From the NCBI RefSeq assembly GCF_005239225.2, contig NC_133299.1:14743154-14807153 (forward strand): a DNA stretch of 64,000 nt, given 5' to 3'. The notes under the pieces were generated by a model. The model made no database searches, had not been told where the DNA came from, and saw nothing but the letters and a program-made list of their open reading frames with translations. This DNA comes from Populus alba. Its lineage: Eukaryota; Streptophyta; Magnoliopsida; Malpighiales; Salicaceae. Both the position numbers and the translations under genes were made by a program. Below, piece after piece: positions 1-14,099 of this stretch (the stretch's first letter is position 1; each line of letters begins with the position of its first letter).

Positions 1-3000
1 AGCCAAGTGCACTACAACTAAGGGACTTTCCATCGAAAACCATTTAATTTCTAACAAAAGTTATGGTCATCTCAAGAGATATGATAGAAATATGAGAAAG
101 TCTGAGCGCAATTGATAGAGTATTCAAAGGTGTTAACGTGACAAGGTGTGCTCATTATTCATGAATATCGATTGCCTCCAAGACTAGATAAACTTGATTA
201 TTTCTCATCAAGATTCGTTTCAAATTGAAACCAGTGATGGAATGGGATTTTAGAATTAAAAAAAGATTTATCCTTCGTTATGTAATTCAAATCTATTGGA
301 TCCTCCGATTATAAAAAAGGAAAAAAGAAGAAATTACGGGCAAAATGGTGAGGTCATTTGATTTGAAGACCTAGAACCTACATGAGGACAGAAGACAAAA
401 CATTCAAGTCTTGTGGTCTCCGGCTTTCCTGTAGATTCAAAACATGATAATTTGCTTGTCACTCACTTGACTGACAAGCTAATCTCAGCGCGCCAAACAG
501 CCTACTAACCTAAACACAGTGTATTAGTCTTAGATTTCATGAGACCTAGACATTGCACTAGCATGACGGTGGCGACAATATATTTATATATAAGTGTTCT
601 CGCCTTGAAAGCTGTTTGAATAAGTTAGGTGGACGCAAATTTTAGGGCAGACAAGACGTATCGTGTCTCCATTAGCTAGAATCCCCCCATTAATTAGATT
701 AATCTAACAATAGATTTTCATGCTTGAAAAGTGACAATTAGGTTTTGTTTTTTTCTTCTTTTTTTTATATGTTTTGAAGTGTTAGGGTATCTATAAGGTG
801 TGGATTGTACGTAGTATATCACACTAATTTCTAAATCGGGGAAAAAAAAGAAGAAAATACATCTAGTTCATAGAAAAATAAAAATCCACAAACTCCTATT
901 ACTCATGAGGCTTCAGGATATATGGAAATTATTACAACATTAGAAGACAAGATCTATTAGCTGTATAACAAGGGATCAAGATCTCCAAGAGTTGATTATG
1001 GGATAAAGTGTATCATTAGCATCTTAATCATTAAAATCTGAACTATGATAGTCAACAATCAACAATGGAAGCTCTAGTTTTCAACATGTGAGACAAAAAT
1101 AAATAAAAATGTGCACACCATATTTGATTATGTAGACCTCACAAGACGTTAACTAAGCCACCCGTGCCCATTAATTATGCGTCTCCCTCCCTCCCTCCCT
1201 CGCTCCACTGTATAGGTAAATTAATTATATATAATGGAAACTTTACCTACTTCCATCCTTGTCTCCCTCTTTCCTATTAAAAACTCTTTAACTCAGGGAG
1301 AGCACCCACCACTTCGACGGCCACTAAGACCCCTTTATACTTCGTAGTTAGTAAATATATACTTCTTTTAGGGTGTGATGTCAAGTACATAGATTAGCGA
1401 TTGACATCTCTAAATAAAAAACAAAAAATTCATCTTGTAAAGGTAATTTGATACAATAAAAATATTTTTTATGCATATTTGTGCTGGCTTTTTCAGTCAT
1501 ATCTCTATCAAGTGTTTGAGTGGGAGTGGAATGCCAGGTCAATGGGCTGCATCGCACAAAAGAACAAGGCCATCCAGCCATAAAGTAGAGGATGTGGTTG
1601 GTCCAAAATAATAATAAAATCACCATAAGATGTCAATCTTCTTAGATTTGATATGACTATTTGCGAATTTTGCCCTAATATTATTACACTTGATAATCCT
1701 TCAGTCTCTCTGGCATTCCTTGTTTGGTTCAACATTACAAGCTCTACTATGTCTTTCTTGCAATGCCATAATTGAAGTAATTAGAATTTATAATTAATAG
1801 GAGATATTGGATATAATTCGAGTGGTAAATATTCCCACGACAAAACTAGGGAAGGAAAGGTTTTTTTTTTTTTTTTTTCTTAAAAATATATTTGTGGATT
1901 TCTGTAGGTTCGTGCACAAAGCTAATTAATGTATAAAAAGATCCATAGACAAATGGGTTCTAATTAAATAAAGACAAATCAGTCTCAATGACAAACATTA
2001 TTGCATCTGGCAGCTCATTTCAAGGAGGTTCAAAGTAATATATTCTTTAAGAAATAATAATAATTAAAAAGCAATAATTCCTCAATTTTCTTTTATAGCC
2101 TCTCTTGATGTAGACACATCTAAAAAATCGCTTTTCACTTTGGCTATGAGAGTGTACATCATAAAATTATTTAGATCAAAGAAGCACCGAAGAATCAGAC
2201 AAATATAAATTTGGGTCCTCGTGAAAGTGAACACCAAGAAGTTAATTTCAATTTCAACATGCCTAGTACATTTAATTACCTTAGTGCATTATATTTTTTC
2301 AGTATCTAAATTAATTAATTATATATCCTTGTTATTGATTTCTTATAGGCTGCTGGAGATATCCACAATCCTCTTGAAGGGAAAATGGATGTCTACTCAA
2401 TGCTGTCCATATTTATCTCTTCTCTCTCTCTCTCGTAATCGCCATACAAATGATAGCTCCTGCAGGTCCCAGATGCCATTTCAATTTTTTTGAGGTATTT
2501 TCAGGGGACAACAAAGAGTATTTGTTTAACATGTGACACATTGTGTCTCTAACATGACAAATACAATTTGAATTCATGGTTAGGCTAGGAATAATGAATA
2601 TTAACATGGGTTACATGTGTATGAATACGATTTAGATAAGAAAAATCTTAAAGAGTTAAGATGTGATGCGTGGGAAATATATTCCTATAATATAAAGAAA
2701 TTTTAATTTTTGTGGATAGTAGATAAAAAAAATTAAAAATCTAAGATATAATAATATATACCCAATTAAATATAAGAATATATGAAACTGTAAAATTAAA
2801 AATAAATCATTTTAATTATTTATTATATCTGCTTTGTAATTATAAATAAATTTAGATATTTGAAAAGTAAATTACGTTGATAATTAGTATGATGACTATG
2901 AAAGGATCAATATGATAATTTCCGATTTTCCTTTTAAAAGTTCATTTATCGATGCTTACCTCCCTTTTTTAATTTGGTAGTTGTAAAAAAAAAATATTTA

Positions 3001-3700
3001 ATTTGATGATAACATTATCACGTCATAAAAAAATTTCGAAAAAAATAAGATTGTTATATTTACACTTTTTTTTTATTATTCAAAGCACTTCTCATATAAA
3101 TAAAACAAAAATGTTTTCTATTTTTATCTATTTAAAAAAAAATATTTTCAATTTAATCCAAACAAATGCTATGTACCCCACATTTCTTGCTGCTTGTTTT
3201 GCCTATCTAAATTTAACAAATAATTTTATGATGCTCAAAAAATAATTAATAATATTTTATTAGTTACCTTCCAAAGCTAACTTTTAAAAAATAAAAAGAT
3301 AAAATTAAAAAAAGAACGAAATTCTAAATAGATATATTCTTATTATTTTTTTATGAATTATAAATTTTATATTATCTCTCTTTTTTTTTCTATCTATTTC
3401 TTCAAAGTAGACTACAGGAAGTAACTAATAAAATATAGTTAATATTTGTATTTCCTTGCAACATATTTATATTGCATATCCCATTTGGATTTTAAAGTTT
3501 TTTTTTTTTTTTAATCTTTTAAGTAATTGTATTTTTTAAAGGACGGAATTATACTCATGAAATGCGTGCAAACTCATATTAGCTAGCACTAGATTACTAG
3601 CTCATGTTATGATGTGGGTTAAGATTTTTTTTAATCATAAAAATATTCCAAGCATTGATACCGTATTTCTAAAGGAATAAAACTAATTTAATCAAAAATA
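1..3700. other. AT-rich intergenic DNA, no gene recognised
   Basis: No open frame here resembles a known protein family and no RNA gene was recognised. Only low-complexity features stand out: a CCCT tract at 1184-1200 and homopolymer T and A runs, for example near 1860 and 3500. The short open frames are of the length expected by chance in AT-rich DNA. Confidence 0.6.
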
Positions 3701-3719
3701 TAAAATCTGATACATATTT

Positions 3720-4030
3720 GATGACATATATTTTAATATCAAGACATTAACATATTTAATAGTGTTTTTTAAAATATTGAGGTGATAACATATTAGATCA
3801 ATCAGCCAAATATGCAACCTAGATCATGAGACAATGATAACTCATAAAAAAAATAAATTGAAAGAAATAATGATGCTCAATTCCCATGCAACCCAATGTT
3901 CAAAGACTAAATTCAAAATTCAAACATTCAATTAAAAAAGGTAAAAAAAAAAAAAACTTGAAAGAACCTGAGTCAACCTATTAAACTCACATTTTGAGTC
4001 ATGTACCCTACTGAATTTAATAACTTTTCT
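3720..4030. repeat. dispersed repeat piece of the 'ttaacc/aactca' family
   Basis: The stretch carries the wording typical of a dispersed family seen several times in this window: phrases such as 'attgaggtgataacatatta', 'gatcatgagacaatgataac' and 'gagtcaacctattaaactca'. Similar phrasing recurs near 11.1, 22.7, 29.3 and, reversed, 6.4 and 43.6 kb. Family assignment by name is not possible from sequence alone. Confidence 0.4.
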
Positions 4031-4035
4031 CATTT

Positions 4036-4243
4036 AGAATCCGTTTAGGAACTGCAAACCACATTCTCTCAAATTTTGAATTTTTTTTGCTAATTTTTTT
4101 TTTTATGTTTTCATATTATTTAGATATGTTGATCTCAAAAATAATTTTTTTAAAATAAAAAAAATATTATTTTGATGCATTTCTAAGCAAAAATCACTTT
4201 GAACCACAACCACCACCACAATTCAAAATAGACCTTTAGTCAC
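4036..4243. repeat. MITE-like short AT-rich element
   Basis: It starts at 'tccgtttaggaactgcaaac' and ends around 'accacaaccaccaccacaat', with a core reading 'taatttttttaaaataaaaa'. Edges and core match the elements at 15.4, 28.7, 28.9 and 31.2 kb, some in opposite orientation. That points to a short non-autonomous DNA transposon family; superfamily is not determined. Confidence 0.45.
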
Positions 4244-5318
4244 AAGAAAACCAGAAGAGCGAGACTCTTTTTGTATCAAATAAAAAAAATAAAAAGAACA
4301 AACATGACAAATGAGTGAGATTGAAAATAAAAAAGAAAAAAAAAACTTTTTTTTTTAAAAGTCAAATAACAATAAGAAACCATTAGATAACAACAAATAA
4401 TTTTTTTCTTTGCTTGAAGGGATTAGACATGCATAATTTTTTTTTTTAAAAAAATTAACTATTAGGTCAGGCGCATGGGCCAACCCATGCTCCTAGCCTG
4501 TCAAAAGAGGTTTGACCTCCTTTTCCTCAATATATCATCCACCTTTTATTTTTTAAAAAGAAAACGATGCAAGTGATGCGCTGTTTGTATTACTAGAATC
4601 CAACAATTAGAGAATAATTGAAAAATCAGGGCAAAGTTATTTCTTGCCTTAAAATTTATTTTTCAACCCATTTTGATCCAAAACATCTAAAAACCATCCT
4701 AGAGATCTTGATAAAACCTTTTATGGCCTTAAACCAATCCAAAACCTAAAATCAACCCATATTCAAAAAACTATCAGGGCTCAGATCTACCCTTTCAGAT
4801 GATGGGAAAGCTAAAGAACATCACAATGAAACTCCTTCATTCAATAGAAATTAGTGACAAATATCGACCTTTTTAATGACTAAAATTGATGTTAACAAAT
4901 ATTTTCTCTTTTAACAACGAGATTTGGTGACTTTCTCTCTCCTCTCTAAAATCAAGAACTAAAAAAATAAAAAAAAATAAAGTTTTGGATTATAATTAAT
5001 TTTTGAAAAACTAAAGGGACTAAGAAATGATCATTTGGAAAGGATGAGGACGATAATGATTTTTTTCTATAATTTTAAAACAACCATCTATCTTCTTTAT
5101 TTTTTTTTACTTTGATCCTCTATATTTTAATATTCCCTTTTATTAAAAATTTAAGCAACTAGACATCAATTTCACAATAAAAGAACTCAATCAAAGAGAA
5201 AAAAAAGGTTCTGGATAAAAAAAAAAAATCACTACTTCAATCATGCATGATGATTGGAGCTAGAATATTTTCCCCCCTCAACTTAATTTCTTTTAATTTT
5301 ATTGTCTCTTATTTGTGA

Positions 5319-5346
<28 letters not shown>

Positions 5347-5349
<3 letters not shown>

Positions 5350-5484
5350 CAGGAAAGAAGTCTCATTTAGTTGTCTAGTTTTTTAGACATGAGAAGCATC
5401 TATGATTTGTGATGCAAACAGAAAAGAAGTCTCATTTTCTTGTCATGTTTTTGAGACATGAGAAGCATCTATGACTTTGATGAT
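5347..5484. repeat. two-copy tandem duplication, period 69 bp
   Basis: The phrase 'gacatgagaagcatctatga' occurs at about 5386 and again at 5455, preceded both times by 'aagaagtctcatt'. This is a local two-copy duplication in non-coding DNA. Confidence 0.75.
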
Positions 5485-6289
5485 GGAAAGTGGACTTGGG
5501 GCCATATTGGGAGAGGTGGGTCTTATAAAAAGACAATAATTACAATCATAATGTTTTTAATCAATTTATTTGATATTGTTTGTATTTTTATGCAGAGTTG
5601 CTTTAGACTATATAAATATTGTTTGATGAAGGTATATCTTGCTTTTAGTAGAAAATGCATAAAGTTACAATAAGTACAACCATCAAGTTCAAATTTATAA
5701 CAAAACAGTTTATTACAAGATCCACTTTTTTTTTTTAATAAAATAAAATAAAAATACAATACTCTTAAAAGTATAATAGTTAATTACTAAACAGTAATTC
5801 TACTATTAATCTTTTTAACTTTATAACATAACATAATAGTTGAAGTATAACACATCATCCCACTTTAGAAAATTCATGTAATTTCTTCAAACGCTAAAAT
5901 AAGAATTAATTTATAAAAAAGTAAAGAATAATAATAAATAAAACCCATGATTCTACCTGTAGCCGTCTCCTCGCTAGCTTTATAATGAATTTCCCAAATC
6001 TCTTTGAGGAGCTATTCACATTACAAAAAATGGAGAAGCTAAAGGGTAAGGTAAAATCATTGTAGCCACCTACAAAATATTATTTATCAAAATAGTATTT
6101 TGTGTGTGTGTTTTGTTTTTAGTTTTTGTTTTTGTGAACATCAATTAATATTAGATTATTTGGAGAATTATGCTAAGTATTTTTTTTAATTTTATTTTTG
6201 TTGGGTTATATACCGATTTCATGGATTTAATTTTTTTTTTTTTATATTTCAACTTTTAACATTAGATTTAATAAAAATAGGGTTTTATT

Positions 6290-7078
6290 TTTATTTTATT
6301 ATTTTCTATGAATTTAACTTGATCTCATGATCCAAGTTGCAAGTTTAATAAGTTAATCTGGGTTGCTTGGGTTATTTTTCTTCAACCACTTTTATAATTG
6401 ATTTTCTTTTCGATTTCATCTTTCAATATTTGGTTGGTTGGAAATTGAGCTTCTTAATTTTTTTTATTTCTTTTTACGGGGTTATCCTAGTATCATGACC
6501 CAGGTTGCAGGTTAACAATATATATATTTTTTTATCCTTTTAAATTGAGTTTTTTTTTTTTAAATCGGGCTTCATAATGTTTTCTCAATAAACTCTCTAT
6601 AGGGTTATCTTGATTTTATGACTTGAGTCGTGGGTTAGGAATTGGCCTTCATAATTTTTTTTATTTGTTTTTATAGGATTATCATGGTCTAATGATCAAG
6701 GTCAAACATGTGGTAGGTTAACCCAAGTCGATCTAATATATCATTGTTTCAATATTCAAAAACAAATGTCATCTAATATGTCATCGCATTAATATTTTTA
6801 TGAAAAATATCATCTAATATGCATTTTATTTTAAGTTTATGATTATTATTTTTAGTTATAAAACATATTAACAATACTTAAATAGTTTTTTATGTTAAAA
6901 AAACTAATCCGACCCTCAACATAGCGCGTGTCAATAATTGTATTCTAAAGTTTTTAAGTGCAACATATGAGATTTTTAAAAATAAAAGAAGATAGTCATT
7001 TAATAATGTGTTGTCTTTTCTATTGTTTAGTTTCTCTATAAAGCTTACCGGTCTTGGTTCCTGCGCTTCGCTATGGGC
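6290..7078 (-). repeat. dispersed repeat with GC-rich foldback-like end at 7044-7076
   Basis: The body reads repeatedly as 'gacccaggttgcaggttaa' or 'atgacttgagtcgtgggtta', the reverse orientation of the family at 22.7 and 29.3 kb. It is followed at 7044-7076 by 'taccggtcttggttcctgcg', which resembles the terminus at 48.46 kb ('agccttggtacccgcgctat'). Similarity at both places suggests a shared terminal sequence, possibly of a Helitron-like element. Borders are approximate. Confidence 0.35.
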
Positions 7079-7209
7079 TCATATTATTATTTTTATACAT
7101 AAAATGATGTTTAGGTATTGAAATGAGGTTAAAAAATAACATAAAAAACTAGTTATGACAAATATGTAACAACGCAAATTAGGGTTAAATTAACATAAGG
7201 TAACAAATG

Positions 7210-7275
7210 TTTAATTATTATTATTGTTATCATCATCATCATTAACAAACCATTATTATTACTATTACTATTACA

Positions 7276-7308
<33 letters not shown>

Positions 7309-7470
7309 ATGTTACTATCATTATTATTACTATTATCATCAATAATATTATTATTTTCATTACTATTTTTATTTTTATTACCACCACCACTGTTATCATC
7401 ATCATCGTTACTATTTTCATAAATAACATTACTATTATTTTTTTATTATTATTATTGAAACAATAAAAAC
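7210..7470. repeat. trinucleotide microsatellite cluster (ATT, GTT, ATC types)
   Basis: A long GTT run at about 7276-7308 is flanked by ATT, ACT and ATC triplet tracts. Translation gives runs of Tyr, Cys, Ile and Val, which is a simple-sequence artefact and not a protein. Confidence 0.85.
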
Positions 7471-7660
7471 CATGAACTTGATTTAAAGGACATAATTGAA
7501 AACTATAAAAACTTTGACAAAAAGCCAAGGAAAACAATAAGAAAAAAAAAAGAGGGACCAAACTAAAATCACTATTATTATTATTGAAAAAACCAAAATC
7601 ATAAACTTGATTTGAAGGATAAAATTGAAATTTATGAAAACTTTGTTAAAAGGGAAAAAA
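7455..7660. repeat. diverged tandem duplication, period about 129 bp
   Basis: 'accatgaacttgatttaaag' at about 7470 recurs as 'atcataaacttgatttgaag' about 129 bp later, each followed by 'gaaaactataaaaactttg'-like sequence. This is a two-copy local duplication inside repeat-rich non-coding DNA. Confidence 0.5.
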
Positions 7661-10600
7661 AATACAAAATTAAAAGCAGAAAAACCAAATAAAAAATAAT
7701 TATATATACAAATTAGAAACCAAGGGTCAAATTAAAAACATATAAAACTTTAATAAAAGGGAAAATGAAAAAAAAATACAAATAAAAACTAAAAGGACTG
7801 AATCTGGAATACCAATAATACCGAGGACCAAAATGTATTTATCATGGGTAGGAGAGAGAAATGAATGGAAAAAAAGAAAGGGTCACCAACAATAAACTAG
7901 AAATATTTGGACTATACCCGCCACCTAGGATGAAAAAGGAGTCGACAGGGAATCATACTATAAAGAGAAATTCCATTTTTGACCACCGGGAGACACCACA
8001 TGTGTCACCTAAAAGACATGTCGTCTTCCATTTTTTGGCATGTGCACAACACACACCAACGATGTTTTCTAATTAAAAATATTATTTTAATGATAAATTA
8101 TGACACGTCCCATGCAAATCAACAATTAACAAAAAAAAATAGAGACAAAAGAGCATGATACCCTGGCCTCAATGCATTAAATTTCTTGGATCCAAGGGTA
8201 TATTTGTAATTCAACTATATAAAAAAACTGAAAATACCAATATATCATTACCTGAAATATTATTTTTTTGTACTCTTAGGGGGTATTTTTGTTATTTTAT
8301 TATTTTAAAAAAAATATTGTATAGACAAATACTCTCACACTAACCAATAATGACAAATGACTAGTGTGAAAAATATCAAAATACCTTTTATCAAAGGTAT
8401 ACAATTTCTTTTGCTAAGGCCATAGACATCACTCCACTATACTATTATTGTGAATAATAAAGTGAATATAGAACCACAATGATTCTTCCATGTATTTTAG
8501 TATATTTATTATATGTATATAACAAGAGTAATGAATAATTGATTTAATAACAAAGTAGCGATTCTCTAAAACCTCGTGTTATACCTAAAGTTTTTAGATT
8601 TTAGATTGAGTCATTCTTTTACAATGTTTAATCACATACCAATAAATTTCTATGGTTGAAATTATTTTTAATAGCCATATAGTTATAATAACCTATGAGA
8701 ATATGGATATTTAATATTCCTTTCAAAATAACAAGATAACTTGATATGTCTAGAGAATAACAACAAAAAATTTAGAGGATAAAAGAACATATAATCAAAG
8801 GAGATGGTGTCTTATCTTATGCATCAAGTTATAACTTCATACATTCTTTTATATATATATAACCGATGGACTCATGGATGATAACAGTCACAAAACTTAA
8901 CATATATAAATCATAAATTTATACAACAAATTTGTATGAGAAAAAACTATAAAATAAGTAAGCACCCAAACAAAATAGATCAGTTTTGATACCCAAAAGC
9001 CTAGGAGCTAGCCTACAAAGCTAAGCAAGCCTAACTTCAACCAAAATTAGATTAAATTGCTTGTTTGAATGCTATAAGTTCATCCAATACCCTACTGCAT
9101 ATGATGACTTACAAAGCTTGCACATGCTATTTTTAGGTCAAAACCAACCTCTAAGATCCACTTCCAAGCCACTGTGAGGTGTTTTGCAATTTTAGTTTTT
9201 ACTGGATTATTGACATGAGACATGACCCAAGCAGAAAAAATTCAAAACTCGAGTCATTAATTTAATTAGATTTAATTTGATGGGATTTAATAAGATCAGG
9301 TAGTTTAAGAATTTGATTTAAATTATAAATAATAATAATACACGAGCCATAAAAACAATATCTGGCAACGATCAACAAAAAAAAATAAAAATGAGCCACC
9401 AATATTATGCCTAGAAGAAAAAGAAAAAGAAAAAGAAAAAAAGAATGTTGGAAACCCACTTTCACTCCATTATGAACATCACTCATCACAAAAAGAGCTT
9501 GTTGAGACAGTTCAAACCCGACAGCAACATTTTGGATGATGACATAAGAAGAAGTTGTTGCTAGAGTAACGTCCCAGAAAAGTAAATCAAACAAAACAAA
9601 ATGAATTGAGCATCCGTTTATATTCAATAAATCAATTCTATTTAATTCAAAATAAAATTTATTTTAAAAAATAAATTTAACAAACAATAAAAAATAAAAG
9701 ACTTGAGGTAACCTACTTAAATAAAAAAAAAATGATAAAACCATAGTCATAGAAAGCATGGAAAAACAAAAATAGAGTTCAATATCTAATTAAATAAATA
9801 TTAAAGGATGAAATCCAAAAAACATCAGCTTGAAAAATGATTAAAAAGCCTAAGCAATCTTAGAAAAAACTCATGAAGTAGGTTTATTTTTCAAAGCTTG
9901 CAACCCGTGAAATTTTAGACATGTGCTTAACTAAAAAGCTTAAATCCAAACCAATTAAATGTTGAAGAGTTAAATCGAGTAAAAAAGATACCGATTTTGA
10001 AAATTTTACAAAGCAAAAGAAAATAAAAATACAACACTCAAAATAATGAGCATGAAATATATTAGGAATAATATTTACGAAGGGTGGAATTGCAAAAAAA
10101 AAATAAAAATACAACTCCAAAAATTATCTTAGACTAAAAAAAAAAATAATAATTAAAAAAATGGGGACCAAATTTGACAAGGTAAAAAAAATGAATGAGA
10201 ATAAAATCAAAACAAAATATAATTCAATGAATTTTTTTTTTTTTTAAATCATATCCAAAAGAATATGGCTAAATAAAAAAGAAATAGAAGTTTAGGGGCT
10301 AGCTTGAAAAATCAGGTGGTAGGGCGCAAAGACTGAAGAATACAGAGGAAATAAAAAAAAATGATCATCATCGACAAACCAATGTTCTTATTAGTGCACA
10401 AACCACATATCCATAAAGGAGACGCCGAGATAAAGCTGAAGCAATCCTGAAATAGCCTTTTCGGTTGTTGGAATCAATTGTACACGTGGTCCAAAGATGG
10501 TGGAGCGATTAATGCACTTAGCCATTCTCAACATGCATTAGTCTTTTTTTATTATTTATTTTGATTTCTTAAGAGACTAGATGCCCCTGCCCCACCTAAA

Positions 10601-11400
10601 AAACAACAAAAAAACCCTACTTACAAAATAAGTAAAATACTCTTTGACCTTAGGCTTTAAAAATAAGTTCAAAGGGTAAGTTGGTCTTAACTGTACTCAT
10701 AAAAATAAAAAAACAAAAGAAGCCCCTACTGTTAGTTAACTTTTTTCCTAACTCCAAGGATAATATGATAATTTAATTGTACACAATAAAAAAAAAGGAT
10801 AAAAATATCCCTTCATAGCAAACAAACAAATTCTCTCTTCTAAAGTGAATTCACTATCCTCTTTAGTTTTATTGTATAAATTCATTGTTATCGTCCATAA
10901 TAAACTGCGTTTAGGTAAACAGTGAATTCACCATCCTTTTTATTTATTTATTTTTTTAATTTCATCCATTTTATTTATTAACACACATTGATTATAGTAA
11001 TTTTATGTCCTATACTGCATGTCAAATTATTATTTTTTAATGTTAAAAACATAATGCATATTGGATGATATATTTTTTTTAAAAAAATTGAAATGGTAAC
11101 ACACCGAACAACATTTAAAAAAAAACACTAAGAGTACAACATACTAAATTGATTTGAATTAACCCAAACAATTCTGTTAAACTAATTATTTGGATCATAA
11201 GATCATGATAAGCTCATAAAAAGCAAACTAAAATAAATTATGAAATCCAATTCTCAATCAATATAATATGGATGTAATAAATTGGAAAACATATGAAATT
11301 AAAGAAAGAATGAAAGAAAAGAACAGAGTGAACCTGAGTTCATTTAGCAAACCCGCAACCTAGGTCATACACCTCATCAGTTTAATAACTTTTGATTTTT
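7660..11400. other. repeat-rich intergenic DNA, no gene recognised
   Basis: The stretch is dominated by A-rich repeat remnants, with phrases such as 'ttaaaggatgaaatccaaaa' near 9.8 kb and 'gaccaaatttgacaaggt' near 10.2 kb that belong to the dispersed families seen elsewhere. At 10.85-10.95 kb 'agtgaattcaccatcctttt' repeats an earlier 'agtgaattcactatcctctt'. No protein homology was recognised. Confidence 0.5.
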
Positions 11401-11504
11401 GATTTTTTTTTCAATTATATGAAAATATGCATTTCCCTCCTTTCAATTCAAATAAAAATATTTTATTTGTTTTTTTTTTTTTAAAAAAAAAACAAACCAA
11501 GATT

Positions 11505-11740
11505 ACATCTGGAAATGTTCTCACCCTCAACAATGTACTACATGTTGTTGGCATTAGAAAGAACTTAGTATTTGGTTCATTGTTCTGCAAAAATGATTTT
11601 AAAATGATTTTTTAGATTGATAAACCTATACTCATCAAGAGTGATATGTTTATAGGAAAATAGTATTTCTGTGATGACCTTTTTAATTAAAATAAATGTA
11701 ATGATCTTTTTAAAATAAATGCAATGAGCATTTTAACTAC
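11505..11740 (+). mobile_element. Ty1/copia retrotransposon fragment (protease-integrase spacer)
   Basis: Translation gives LTLNNVLHVVGIRKNLVFGS followed by LFCKNDFKMIF, a stop, and then DKPILIKSDMFIGK, close to the stretch after the protease in copia polyproteins. A decayed match to 'YLCDGLFKLN' follows near 11.67 kb. The same segment occurs at 39.0-39.3 kb within a longer copia relic. Stops interrupt it and no reverse transcriptase follows, so it is a dead scrap. Confidence 0.75.
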
Positions 11741-11759
11741 AAATAATAATAATAAAAGG

Positions 11760-13040
11760 AAGTAGAAGATTGTTTTTTTTCTTATTTGCTTGAATTTTAT
11801 GATGAGTGGCATGACAAGTTAGGTTGATGTGAATTATAATATTAATATAAAAGTTAATAGATCATAAAATATTATTAAGTATAGATTTTTTAAAAAAATT
11901 ATAAATGCATGGTTCCTGGATAATTAAAATTCACGTAACATGAAAAACATCTTAATTTAGTAAGGTACGCAATCTAGCTTTAATTCTATAAACATAATGC
12001 AACACATGAATAAAAAAGCATACTTGGTATTAAAATTCAGTTTTCCATGGAATTCCAAGCACTTCTCCCTCTAGTAATTTTTTTAGAAACGAATTTGCCT
12101 CAAGATTTAAGACAAATACATCATTTTCAAGTTAATTATGACACATGAATGAATGGCATGTTCTGTGGCGAGCAGCCATGGAGGAATATGCTCACGATAG
12201 AAACAAGTCTAGATGACCTTGTGGCAAGGATAAGTCCACTCACTGCGATTTAAACGGTCCATTTATTCTTGGTGAGGGCATTCAGTATGTTCCCTTTTCA
12301 AGGAATATTTCCTTGGTCGATACACAAACTGTAATTCATGTTATATTAAATTTTTTTTCACCAAAAAAACTTTTAAGTTCGAGCCTCTACTTGAAAAAAT
12401 AAAATAAAAAACTTTAAACTTTTTTGGCCAATTATTGATACAATTATGCTAGAGTCTTTTGATTAATTTTTTTTTTATGCAATCTAATATTAAATAATAA
12501 AATTAAAAAAAAAATAAAAATTGAATCGTGATACAATCATGTATTTAGTTGAAATTCTCCTTTATGCATGTATCCAACACATTTCTACTCGTGTATATAT
12601 CTATGTATGAAGAAAATGAAATGTCATTTGCATTGTAAACACTTCCATATTCTTCCAACGAGTCACTGTTCCAATTTAAATAGAAGATCATGGTAGGACA
12701 AACAGGATCTCTGAACTGAACGTGACTTAAGGTTTGGTTTTATGTCCACATCCAACTAAAGGGATGGGTACTAAAGGGATGGGGTCGGGGTTGAGAGACT
12801 GAAGTAGGGCCTGCATTGACAATTCATTATGGAACAAGATGCCTGTGATGAGCTCGGATTTCTTGCCAGCCAGTTATGATATTCGTTGTCCATGGACGAT
12901 TGGGAGTTCAAATAATGAATATGCAGTCATAAATGGATCCATGGGAGCCATAACTTGACCATTCTACCAACCGATGCTCAATTTAAGTAGCATTTTGAAG
13001 AAAACTAATTAAAAGAATATAATTTTATTCTTAATATGTT
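11760..13040. other. low-copy intergenic DNA, nothing recognised
   Basis: The part from about 12.1 to 12.98 kb has higher complexity than its surroundings ('gtggcgagcagccatggagg', 'ggtcggggttgagagactga'), but no open frame, tRNA or known miRNA was found in it. It could hold regulatory DNA or an old gene remnant. Confidence 0.4.
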
Positions 13041-13044
13041 AGAA

Positions 13045-13160
13045 TTGCAATTAATTACATGTGCAGAATACAAATTTTAAACACAGAGGATATTAACAAT
13101 CTTACTCCTAGAATCTTGCCATGTCGATTCTTATCCTTATCATATCAACGATCATCACTA
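13045..13160 (-). repeat. possible LTR remnant (left copy)
   Basis: About 105 bp beginning 'aattaattacatgtgcagaa' match, with scattered substitutions, the stretch at 15879-15985 ('aattaattacatgtacataa'). The two direct copies bracket the antisense copia relic at 14.1-15.3 kb, as decayed LTR ends would. The match is short and its ends are unclear. Confidence 0.4.
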
Positions 13161-14080
13161 TCACAGTCTTTATATTTATTGATAAAATTTTCTATTGGTA
13201 TTTATATTATTATTCCATTAATAATTAATTTACCAATAAAATTACTGATGGAAAAGCTTCGTTAGTGAATTCTTCATCGGTAAGTCCATTGATAATAAAA
13301 AATTATTTTACTGATGGAAAAAGCATGCAAAAAAAATTATCCGCTTCATTCTGTTGATATTTTTCTCTGTAAGTCCATATGTAATTCCATCGGTGATTAT
13401 TTAAAAATATATATTTTTTTAAAAAAATCTATTTTACAAAACTATAAAATAATTAAATTAATATAAATCAACACTCTATAATACTCAAAACACTTGAAAA
13501 AAAAAAAAAAAAAAATCAACTTAAACAAATTTGCAACAAAGAAATAAGAAGAAAAAAAAATTCAACCAAACAAATTCATATGAGTTGCAATTACTAAAAA
13601 TTTTAAAATCCTATAAATAAATCAACTAAAAATTGATCTCATATAGAAAAAAAAAAAAAAACTTCCTACAACAACATTCATACAATTATTAAGAACAAAA
13701 AAAAAAAAAAAACAAAATAAAAAAACAAATATAGTGAAAACAAAAACACGAAAAAGAAAAAAATTACCTTAATGTAGTTACAAGTGAAGCTAAGAAGAGA
13801 AAAAAAAATCATAAAGTATATTAATTAAAAAAAACTAAGAAGAAAAAAGGAGAAAAATACATACTTGAGAATGAAGGAGAAGAGAAAGAGTTGAGGAGAG
13901 AAGAGAAAGAAATGAATATTAATGTTTTTTTACATATGGGGAAGAAGAAGAAGAAGAAGAAGAAGAAGAAAGGAACCTTGTTTGTTGTGAAATTGAGGAT
14001 TTCATACTTTTTATTGGGGTGTTTTACCGACGAATAACTAAATATTACTACTTCAAGTGGTCAGGATTTTTAATAGGAAA
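13160..14080. repeat. inserted repeat with 'accgacggaa'-type motifs and a GAA microsatellite
   Basis: The segment between the left LTR-like stretch and the copia relic has recurrent phrases such as 'ttactgatggaaaaagc', 'catcggtaagtccattgata' and 'taccgacgaataactaaat', and a GAA tract at about 13940-13970. Such motifs are common at ends of plant DNA transposons, but clear terminal inverted repeats were not found. Confidence 0.35.
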
Positions 14081-14099
14081 TTGGTGTTGCAAATTGGAG

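Noticed and set aside
7224..7466. 80-codon open frame rich in Tyr, Cys and Ile
   Set aside because: It is a translation of ATT/GTT/ATC triplet microsatellites and has no protein-like composition.
13152..14080. CACTA-type transposon suggested by 'cactatcac' at one edge and 'caagtgg' at the other
   Set aside because: The supposed terminal repeats match over only a few bases and no target-site duplication was seen; listed only as an unspecified repeat.
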